From contig CM048591.1 of NCBI GenBank assembly GCA_026413225.1, forward strand, positions 40,471,803 to 40,535,802: 64,000 bases of DNA, in the 5' to 3' direction. The DNA is from Otis tarda. Taxonomy: Eukaryota > Chordata > Aves > Otidiformes > Otididae. The notes beneath the pieces are model-generated. The model saw nothing but the letters and a program-made list of their open reading frames with translations, was not told where the DNA came from and did not search any database. Of the stretch, positions 38,001 to 46,100 are shown in pieces; positions within the stretch are counted from its first letter, which is position 1; each line of letters starts with the position of its first letter. Both the position numbers and the translations under genes were made by a program.

Positions 38001-38275
38001 CAGAGCATTATTCAGCAATAACGAGAGGGCGGCAGGGCGCAGGAGGAAAGCGCATCACCCCGCCAAAATCCGCCTCGGCCGTTACGAAGCTGAGAAGCTC
38101 CATCCCCTGCGCATCGCCCGCCCTGCTGAGCCACGCCGAGCACCGCAGCGCTGCCGGAAAGAAGTCTTCGGGAGCACCCGGAGATGCGGTGGGGGGCTGC
38201 GGAGAGACCGATGCCTGCAGTCACCGGCGAAGTCGGGGGAAGTTTTGCCCCCCGCGGGGCCCGGCCGTGACTCAC

Positions 38276-38311
38276 CAGCTTGGTCCGGGCATGCTGCAGG
38301 AACTCCTCCAT
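38276..38311 (-). CDS. PRUNE2: PRUNE2 coding exon 1 (start codon, 12 codons)
   Basis: This exon encodes MEEFLQHARTKL, which closely matches the known vertebrate PRUNE2 N-terminus (MEEFLQ followed by a short basic stretch). The ATG (complement of 38309-38311) has G at -3 and G at +4, a strong initiation context, and is the first ATG in its frame although the frame is open far upstream. The exon ends in CTG followed directly by GTGAGT, a consensus donor, in phase 0. It lies in a CpG island, as expected for a first exon. PRUNE2 is a large cytoplasmic, mainly neuronal protein with an N-terminal prune/DHH-like domain and a C-terminal BCH (CRAL-TRIO-like) domain; only the N-terminal part is in this window. 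The 5' UTR upstream of 38311 is not delimited by sequence alone. Confidence 0.95.
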
Positions 38312-38320
38312 GGCGCGGTC

Positions 38321-38370
38321 GGGCCGGGCCGGGCCGGGCCGGGCTGGGCTGGGCAGAGCCGGGCCGAGCC
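38321..38370 (-). repeat. GC-rich pentanucleotide array beside the PRUNE2 start codon
   Basis: Ten successive 5-bp units read on the plus strand as four GGGCC, two GGGCT, then GGGCA, GAGCC, GGGCC and GAGCC. The array ends 9 bp from the ATG, so it probably lies in the 5' UTR. The four identical units at 38321-38340 are the part most likely to vary in length. On the sense strand it is C-rich (GGCCC). Confidence 0.85.
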
Positions 38371-38468
38371 GCTGCACCCCGCCGCGCTGTCCCAGCTGCG
38401 CTCCCGCGCTGTCCCCTCCGCGCAGTCCCCGCTGCGCTGCCCGCCCTGGAGCGCGGCCCCGCCGCCCA

Positions 38469-38480
38469 GCCCCGCCCGCC
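38469..38480. promoter_or_regulatory. GC boxes (Sp/KLF-type) beside the CRE
   Basis: A run containing CCCCGCCC and CCCGCC overlaps the consensus for Sp1/KLF factors and ends 2 bp from the CRE. Such boxes are common in TATA-less CpG promoters. No other support is available. Confidence 0.55.
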
Positions 38481-38482
38481 GG

Positions 38483-38490
38483 TGACGTCA
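38483..38490. promoter_or_regulatory. Consensus cAMP-response element (TGACGTCA)
   Basis: A perfect 8-bp palindromic CRE lies about 170 bp upstream of the PRUNE2 ATG, next to GC boxes in the CpG island. CREB/ATF proteins bind such sites, and CREs close to CpG-island promoters are often functional. A half-site, TGACGTGG, lies farther upstream near 38669. Activity is inferred from sequence and position only. Confidence 0.7.
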
Positions 38491-38510
38491 GGGCGTGCCG
38501 CAAGGGCCGG

Positions 38511-38540
38511 CGCGGAGGGGCGCGGAGGGGCGCGGAAGGG
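38511..38540. repeat. 10-bp tandem repeat (CGCGGAGGGG x3)
   Basis: There are three consecutive 10-bp units, the first two identical and the third with one mismatch. They are followed by a G-rich run at about 38541-38550. It sits between the CRE and the upstream part of the CpG island and is potentially G-quadruplex forming. Confidence 0.85.
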
Positions 38541-38625
38541 GAGGGGGGGAGGTGCGGTGGCGGCGCCTTCTGCCTCCCGGGACGCGGGGCTAGGTTCTCC
38601 TGTGGTCCCTGCGGTCCGTTAGACA

Positions 38626-38636
38626 CCCCCCCCCCC
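38626..38636. repeat. C11 homopolymer in the CpG island
   Basis: Eleven consecutive C residues are followed by a CT-rich stretch. Long C/G homopolymers are length-variable and error-prone in sequencing; no function is claimed. Confidence 0.9.
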
Positions 38637-39054
38637 TCCTCCCAAAAGCGCTGATTTGTTCCGTGTCCGTGACGTGGGACCGGCGCAAAGGGTACTGTCG
38701 GACCCTTCGCGGGGTCTCGGAGCAACAGGTACGGACCGGTGGGTGCTGCTGGCCCTCGGACCCTCGGGCAGGGATTTTCTGATTTTCCCGTTTTACAGAT
38801 GGCAGAAGCTCAACAACGGGAAGCTTGAGGGCACCGGGGTCAGAGGCCACAACCGTTTCGGGGTCCCCTCGCTGGGGCGGTACAAGACCTGGAAGGAGCC
38901 TGGCAGACACGGCCCAGCTTCCAGAAACCCTGCCCGCTCCTTCAGACTTGGGATCATTTCCAACTGCAGTGCCCACAGTCACATTCCGTGTGTGTTCAAC
39001 CAAACATCTCACACAGGAGCCTCCAAGGAGAGCACTCGCCCTATAGAGAAATAA

Positions 39055-41175
39055 AGTGAAGTGTCAAAGAGCTGGAGTCCTTGTCCAGGACCAAAGAAGT
39101 CAGTTGAAGGAGATGCGATGAGCGTAGAGTAGACCGGAAAATAAACTGCAGGATTCAGAGCTTCTCTCATGCTCTCACACCACTCGTGTTCACCCTTGCA
39201 TTTCCTTTGCCCACTGTAAATAACTCACCTGAACAGTACCGATCTGTCATTCCCGTCAAGCTGTGCCTCACTGAGAACTTAGAGATGGCTAATTATTAAT
39301 AAATGCTGTGCTACGAGAGCTGGGATTTTTTTTCTCTTGTGCATTGTTTTACAGCTCATTGAAGTTATTGCTGTAAAAGCCAAAATTTCTTGCTTCTTTG
39401 TTAACAAACTTTTTCTTATGAGTGTAATTCACTCTCATTTGATTTGTTAATTCTTTCATGATATCTTGCAGATCCTATTACTGAGTTGCCCGTCGTGATC
39501 AATTTGCTCTGCCTAGTCATATGTTCCTGTTCCAAAGTGTTCTGGGGAACAGAAAAAAAAACCCTCTAATCTGTATCAGAACCATTTAAAACTGAAAGGT
39601 AAATCTTCATTAAAACGTTTGAGTGGACTGAAGCACTGTGCAAATGACATGAAGCAAAGTATTATAAATGACAGTGTTCTACAGAAAAAAAAAATTGAAT
39701 TCTGCTACATTTACTGGAACATTTGTTCTTCTGAAACACATTAGTGTGCTTCAGAACTCTATCTGAATTTGGGTTTTCTCCTACTTTTATTGTATAGAAA
39801 AGTAGGTCCCTTGAAAGATTACAAGGTTTGCACAGCCTATTCTCAAACTTGTAACTTAAAATTGAAACTGAAGTATTGCAATATGGGAATTGCTGTGTAA
39901 TTTGAGCTGAACAGCGGAGGTCTACTAAAAATGTTTTGCCAAGTAAGAAATCAATATGATCTTGCAAAAAATGGAGTAAAGTATATATTTCCCTCCAGCA
40001 AAGTCTGCAAAACAAGGTAAAAAAAAAAATCCAGCTTGCTACAGCAGCTAAACTGAAGTTTAGGAAGCTGATCCTTGAAGGGGTCATTTTTGCTGCGTGC
40101 GTATTAAAAAAAAATAGGATGTCGGAAGTCAGACTCTGGGTAGCAAATAGTTGGACAATAAAAAGCTGAATTTGGTAAACCAGCAGCAAAGCTGTGTTCT
40201 TACAGTTCATATCAATAAGCACACTTATTCCCATATAATGTAAATAAAGTGTTTTGAATAATTACTTCCTTGTACATCCAGTGAATAAGTCTCTGTATGT
40301 CATTATGGGCAGAGTCAGTAGATGTACCCTTATGCTGTAATATCTGAGTGGTCTTCCGCTGAACCTGGAAGAACCCTGCGGATTCTTTGTGATCCACTTG
40401 TTGGCAATCCAGAGATGGCCTGAGTACAGCTGTGTTGAAAACAAAACATAATGTGCCTGAGCTGCCTGAGAGTATTCGTAAAAGAGATCTTTTGAAACTG
40501 TTTTTTAAACAACTTGTTTACCTCCATAATTAGTGTATGAGTTAGAATAATTAATTATTCACATCCTTTTGTGCAAAACCATGAACAGAGAACTAGGCTT
40601 TGTATCTGCTTAATATTTTATACCAATTCCTTAGCCTCATTCTCCTCTTTTCTACTCCACTTGCAGCCACTAAATTACTTCCACTTTACTGAAGCTTAAA
40701 TTAGAGATGAATCGGGACCCAGATTTTTTTTTTGTTCATCTTTCTGAAGTAGCTAAACGAAACCAATTGACGGTCATCCAGAAGCTCTTCCTAAGGGGTA
40801 TTCTTCCTTTGGTGTGTGTAACGTATTTTTCCTTATGAAATCAGTGGGATTCATGTATGTGTCCCAAAGTGAGAATTTACTCCAGATCTCATTCATAGTA
40901 TTGAATTATTAAAAAATAGACTTGTTGATATCTCTTGTCGTGTTGAAGAGACTTAGCCTGTGAACTATGAGTTCTGCTTGTATATTTTTGTGGTTTTGAA
41001 CATGTAAACAAAAATAGTCTCATACTTCTGAGAGAGAGTATGGTTTGGAAGTGCATGTTTCTCTATTTATGTGGCAAAGGAAAAGTTCATTTTTTAACTT
41101 CAAAAATTATTAAAGTATGCAGGAATAGATAATGACTTTACTGTCTCATTTTTCTATGTCCTAAAAAAACTGTAG
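39055..41175. other. Intergenic stretch upstream of PRUNE2
   Basis: AT-rich sequence right of the CpG island. It contains a 190-codon minus-strand open frame (39662-40234) that resembles no protein family, and the source segment (39827-39926) of a 100-bp inverted duplication. No exon, RNA gene or other element is recognised. Confidence 0.7.
39827..39926 (-). repeat. Source copy of a 100-bp inverted duplication
   Basis: Its reverse complement matches 41663-41762 over 100 bp with 6 substitutions and no gap (94% by hand count). It is taken as the source because the other copy interrupts a CR1 element. Confidence 0.9.
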
Positions 41176-42075
41176 CTCTGGTGAGAGTTCAACATGAGGT
41201 TCAGGAAGGGCAAATGCAAGGTCCTGCACGTGAGTTGGAGCAACCCCCGGTGTCAACACAGGCTGGGTGGAGAATGTATTGAAAGCAGCCCTGAGAAAGA
41301 GGACTTGGGGGTACTGCTGGATGAGAAGCTCAACATGAGCCAGCAATGACCGCCTACAGCCCAGAAGGCCAACTGCATCCTGGGGTGCATCAAAAGAGGC
41401 ATGACCAGCAGGTGATTCTGCCCCTCTGCTTTGCTCTTGGGAGACCCCATCTGCAGTACTGCATCCAGTTCTGGAGTCCCCAACATAAGAAGGACGTGGA
41501 CCTGTTGGAGCGAGTCCAAAGAAGGGCCACGAAGATGATCAGAGAGCTGGAGCACCTCTCCTGTGAGGACAGGCTGAGAGAGTTGGGGCTGTTCAGCCTG
41601 GAGAAGAGAAGGCTCCAGGGAGACCTTACAGAGGCCTTCCAGTGCCTAAAGCAGGCCTGGAAAGTAGACCTCAACTGTTCATCTCAAATTACACAGCAAT
41701 TCCCATATTGCAATACTTCAGTTTCAATTTCAAGTTACAAGTCTGAGAACAGGCTGTGCAAAAAAGAAAGCTGTAGAGGCACTTTTGACAAGGGCACACA
41801 GTGACAGGACAAGGGGTAATGGCTTTAAACTGAAAGAGGGTAGGTTTAGATTAGACTTAAGGAAGAAATTCTTCACTGTGAGGGTGGTGAGGCACTGGAA
41901 CAGGTTGCCCAGAGAAGCTGTGGATGCCCCATCTCTGGAAGTGTTCAAGGCCCGGTTGGATGGGGCTTTGAGTGACCTTGTCTAGTGGAAGGTGTCTTTG
42001 ACCATAGCAGGGGGGTTGGAACTACGCGATCTTTAAGGTCCCTTCCAACCCAAACCATTCTATGATTCTACGACT
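41176..42075 (+). mobile_element. 5'-truncated CR1 LINE (end of ORF2 and 3' UTR)
   Basis: It starts within ORF2, encoding decayed remnants of the [28 protein letters not shown], and [11 protein letters not shown] segments. It continues through [24 protein letters not shown] and VVRHWNRLPREAVDAPSLEVF to the 3' UTR, with GGTCCCTTCCAACCCAAACC and ATTCTATGATTCTA at 42058-42071. Several frameshifts are present and a 100-bp foreign segment interrupts it at 41663-41762. It lies upstream of PRUNE2 on the opposite strand. Confidence 0.94.
41663..41762 (+). repeat. Inserted copy of the 100-bp inverted duplication, inside a CR1
   Basis: The segment splits the CR1 coding remnant between ...GAGGCCTTCCAGTGCCTAAA and GAAAGCTGTAGAGGC. 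It is not CR1 sequence, but is the reverse complement of 39827-39926. There is no sign of a flanking target duplication or poly-A tail, so it does not look like a retroposon. Confidence 0.9.
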
Positions 42076-42558
42076 GATTCTGTGATTATGAGGAAAGAGA
42101 ATGCCTTACAATGCAGGATCTTCTAAAACTCTCCTCTCATCTTCACTGTGGCCATCCAGGGAAAAGTAGTTTGCATCATATGCAAAGTATCCTAGTAAAA
42201 CGTTATGTCTTCATACATACTATGTGATACCAAACAATACAGGCTTTTATGATCTTCCATACTTTCCATGGTTCATATCAATTTTATTTGTTCTCCAGGC
42301 ATATGGATGAGATATTGCTTTTATTCCATATGACGGAGAAGCAAAACCAGGGATTACCTATCTCTCAGAAAAACTCAGATCTGAACTCTAGCTCATCTTT
42401 ACAGTTTAGCAAGGAGTTTAAAGAGCTGTCCTGATACAGCTATCCAGTGGTTTAGCATTTCTATCATAAGTAGTGTTTACAATAAACACTTCAGTAGCAT
42501 ATTAACAATTGTTTAAATTATAAATAAGGCTGAGGTTCCCAATGCAAAAGCTGGTTTG

Positions 42559-42563
42559 CTACC
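42559..42563. repeat. Left target-site duplication (CTACC) of the LTR
   Basis: The identical pentamer is found at 43194-43198, directly after the LTR. A 5-bp duplication fits retroviral-type integration. Confidence 0.85.
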
Positions 42564-43193
42564 TGTCCTGGTTTTGGCAGAGTTGGAGTTAATTTTCCTT
42601 TCAGTAGCTGGTGTGTTTTGGATTTCAGATGTGAAGAATGTTGATAAAAACCCTGATGATATGAGCTGGACACTGTCCGGCTTTCCAAGTGTCACTAATG
42701 TGTGGGTGCAGGGAGCTAGGAGAAAGACAGGCAGAATAATTGACCCAAACGGGCCAAAGAGAGTATTCCATGCCGTAAACATCATGCTCAGTATATAAGT
42801 GGAGGTTACCCATGGGGGAGGGAGGGGTGGGCATCTATTTTTTCCATTTTTTTTTTCCATCTCATCTCTTCTTCTTGCTTGCTGGCATTGTTCCTTCTAC
42901 CTTGCTGGCTTCCTTTCACTCCTTTCCTTGCTGCTCGGTTTTGTTTCTGTGATCACTGCTTGGGAAGAGCTGTATCTGTCATTCAGACATCAGGTGATGA
43001 GAAATCATGTATTGTTAATTTTGTATATATTAATACCCTTATATTCTGTTATTATTGTAGTTTTCCTTTGCTATTCTAGTAAACCATCTTTATCTCAACC
43101 CATGAGTTTTTCCTTTCTTCCCAATTTCTCTCCCCTGTCCCTCTGGGGAGGGGGAGCGAGAAACTGTGTGGTGACTGGGGCTAAACCACAAGA
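42564..43193 (+). mobile_element. Solo LTR of an avian endogenous retrovirus (ERVL-like)
   Basis: The 630-bp element begins TGTCCTGGTTTTGGCAGAGT, which I recognise as the start of a common avian ERV LTR, and ends ...GGGGCTAAACCACAAGA. The terminal CA appears mutated to GA. Inside are GTATATAAG at 42791 (TATA box), a following pyrimidine-rich region, and AGTAAA at 43078-43083 where the poly-A signal is expected, before TCTTTATCTCAACCCATGAG. A perfect CTACC duplication flanks it. No gag, pol or env sequence adjoins it, so recombination between two LTRs probably removed the internal part. Assignment to ERVL is from memory of LTR sequence and is tentative; a 5-bp duplication is consistent with it. 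Confidence 0.88.
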
Positions 43194-43198
43194 CTACC
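43194..43198. repeat. Right target-site duplication (CTACC) of the LTR
   Basis: Perfect copy of 42559-42563. It fixes the right end of the LTR at 43193. Confidence 0.85.
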
Positions 43199-46100
43199 AC
43201 AGTAGGAATAAATAGTATCTGCCCCATGGAATTAAAATGTTAATCATTTCAAGAAAAGAAGAAAAAAACAGCCAGTACACAGCTGTTAGCCATTGTAAGA
43301 GGATATTATTAAAGAATTTGAAAGGAAAAAAGGTGATTTCACAAATTACTGGAAGAATAATTCTACAGACAACCACCCAAAGAAACAAGAAAGACCAAAA
43401 CTGCATGCAGAATCTCTGTATGGTTTCCATATACACCTATAAAAGCTACTGGTTTTTTTTTTCTTATAGGTTTTACCCACAGAACACGTACTTAGAGTCG
43501 CTAGTTGTCCAGTCTTCTGTATCAAGCATCTTCACTTCCTCAGGGGAAAAATGCTTTTCCATGTTACTTACACTTCACAGTTGTACGTGTTTCAGTTACA
43601 CTGGTCAATGTATAAAGACAGACAGAAAGAAACCATTTCAAATGTTAGAAGACTCTTCTCTTCCAAATATGAAGACTGTCCACCAATAATGCTTAGAACC
43701 TCTGCACTGTGGATGCCTCCTGTGTTTCCTTAGAGAAAGTGGGCATGAAAACTGAGTCAATGAACTAAATGCTCCTGTTGGACTGCTGTTTTGCCCAGTG
43801 TAAATCAAGTACTAATAAGAAATTATGTTCTCACATATCACACTTGTTTATTTGATTACTTCATTCCCAATCATGAATTTCAAAATGAAAGCTTTATAAC
43901 AGTCCCTATGTCTCCTATGAATATTAGGCATGGTAAAAAAATGAGATTTCTGTTGCTTTTCCTGAGAGTTAGAGAAAGAGAAAGGAGCAGCCATGCCTGG
44001 CTAGGAGATGACCTCTGAAGATCTGATACAAATTATCTGTCTAGATTTTCAAAGACCGAATGCATTAATCTCATTTTAGCTGCAAATAGCACATAACTCT
44101 TGTGTTAAAATAATTGTCTGTTCTGTTCCTCTGTGTGAAACTGAGTAAGATACCAATGTGCACATTTTTGAGCCAAGACTAATTCAAAGCTAAAAAGCAC
44201 CACTGAATCAATACCAAAAGTACTTTGGAGGTATCCCAAACAATGGCTGATTGAATGGCTTTCTTTGTGGGAAAGTACAGGACGACAAGCATAGACAATA
44301 GAACTGCAGGTTTAGTCCCCTCCCAAACTCCAACTTGTACCAAAAAAAACCCATGAAATGAAGAGTATGAGAAGCCAGAAGCCAGCTTCATCCCTGTTGG
44401 CACTAAGTCTGTGGAAACCAAGTTCCCAGGTTGTTCATCAAATATCAATACAACCGAGTACTAACACAGTTTATTGTAGAAGTCAACCTGCTGTACTGCT
44501 GCCTCTTTCTTACGCCATACTGGGAACTTGGGCAAATTACATGCCTCATGTGAATACATTCCTAACCCTTCAAATGATCAGCCTACGAAGAGACAGAGTA
44601 TTTTACTTCATTTGCACAACCTGAATACAGGCTACTTGTATTAAACTAGTCTCAGGTCAAAGAAGTAGTTCTGACAGGTGTGCTCAGCTTCGCAGGTCAG
44701 AGCCGATACCAACCCCTCTGTCCACCTACTTCTCGCTTGGAAGTTAATTGAAGAAAATTTATTCCCGTTACACTGGCGTTCAGTAGTACCATTTAAAAAC
44801 TAGGCAGAAAGTGTGTTTGTTTCCAGGGGATGGCAGGGGGAAAGGGCTTGAGCCGTCTGACTTAAATCCTTAACACTGTTTGTTTCCCATGCGCACGGGT
44901 CAAAGTCCTTGAAGAGAGATCTCCTTTCTCAGCAACATCTAGCCTCATGCCTTTGACAATAAGGTTTTATGCTGCAGTGAGCACAAGGTATTTCCAAGTT
45001 AACTGTGGGAAAATTAGAGTAAACAGTACATAAAACTTCCACTGCTTTATAGGTTACTGTTAATCAATTGCATATTCTAAGTTTATTATTATTGACTTTT
45101 GACTTGTTTAGGAAACATACACAAAGGAACGTTCTTACAAATGTTAGTTTGAATATAGATAAAAAGGAAATTTAAAAGTTCCCCAGATTTCAAATTAGAG
45201 AATATAACAGAATATTGGCTCTGTGACAGTAAACCTAACTCGGAAACATATTACACTGAAATAATATTGGTTACTACTTGAAATCCAAAGAGTAATAGAA
45301 ATACTTCTCATTTTGCAAGCTGATCAAAGTATGCAACTGTTCATCACAGATCAGCTAAAAGTAACTTTTTAAATTAGAAACTACTTAATTAGTAGAATGT
45401 AATTTTTTTTTAGCCAAATCTTCTCATTTCACAGACAAGTATAGTAGCTAACCACAATTACTTTCCTAAAAAGAATATTATAAAGCAAGTATAATTCTTA
45501 CATTTAGCTTTGAAATTTATACATACTCAACAAATCCGTGGGACCTCTGCTTTGAGGACAATACTGAATGTTTAGTAGATACGCTGAGGCTAAAAGTAAG
45601 GCTTGTGCAATGCTATGAGGAAGATGAAGAGTTTCTTTATCTGGAAGTAAGAGGACCGTTTACTGTGAAGGTCCCAAATATGGGTAAAAACATTCTATGT
45701 AATTATTAAAGTACAATAAAGAGCATCCCATAGTTTTAAAGGGAGAAGGATACTTATGGGGGGAAAATTTACCTCTGACTTATGTTTTTTTGAAAAGGAA
45801 ATCTGGTTCTTTTAATGAAGCATATAAACAGCAGTAGAATTATAAAAGCCATAGTGATCTGAAGACACAAGGGAGGGGAATTCATGCACAGATAATCTTG
45901 TTTTGGACAAAAAAAAAAAAAAAGATTATGCCAGAAAAGAGTGTAGAACTTGCACACACAGTTCTTTCTTTAAGTCTGGATGATGCTCGCTGAATCTGTT
46001 TACCTCAAAAATTTTCTGATGTAAGCGCACCATATATTACAGGCAAGTGTTCTGGAACACTTACCCCCAGCTTTGCTGTTTTATGGTTACTCTGTGTACA

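Larger units (their letters stand above)
7641..38275 (-). other. PRUNE2 intron 1 (30.6 kb)
   Basis: This large first intron separates the 12-codon first exon from exon 2. It is phase 0, with donor GTGAGT at 38275 and acceptor TTACAG at 7641. Its recognisable contents are CR1 fragments at 8454, 11797, 23696, 26839 and 27127, a nearly complete CR1 at 13990-17983, an ancient CR1-like LINE at about 33.9-35.1 kb, an A-rich tract at 22446-22525 and a GC-rich patch at 30650-30745. The remaining stretches (about 8.5-11.8, 12.0-13.9, 18.0-23.7, 23.8-26.8, 27.2-33.9 and 35.1-37.9 kb) are AT-rich, with only short open frames without family resemblance. Any enhancers in them cannot be recognised by reading. 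Confidence 0.92.
37900..38930. promoter_or_regulatory. CpG island / PRUNE2 promoter region
   Basis: A sharp change from AT-rich to GC-rich, CpG-dense sequence surrounds PRUNE2 exon 1. There is no TATA box at a plausible distance upstream of the minus-strand ATG, fitting a CpG-type promoter with dispersed starts. The island contains a CRE, GC boxes and GC-rich tandem repeats, listed separately. Because the island reaches about 600 bp beyond the ATG, divergent non-coding transcription to the right is possible but not demonstrated. Island edges are estimates. Confidence 0.85.

Noticed and set aside
38312-38725. Frame of PRUNE2 exon 1 stays open 138 codons upstream of the ATG, suggesting an N-terminal extension.
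   Set aside because: There is no in-frame ATG in the extension (the frame opens at a TTG), its composition is Pro/Arg/Ala-rich as expected of GC-rich DNA, and the ATG at 38311 matches the known N-terminus and has a strong context.
37895-39054. Several plus-strand open frames of 124-196 codons in the CpG island.
   Set aside because: Stops are rare in GC-rich DNA. The frames overlap one another and antisense exon 1, and show no domain or splice pattern.
42799-43215. 138-codon plus-strand frame in the first LTR.
   Set aside because: It lies within the LTR's U3/R/U5-type sequence, is rich in Phe/Leu/Ser from pyrimidine tracts, and has no retroviral protein features.
43237-43689. 150-codon plus-strand frame as a possible small gene.
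   Set aside because: Low-complexity Lys/Ser/Thr/Gln composition, no family resemblance, no promoter or splice context; typical of chance in AT-rich DNA.
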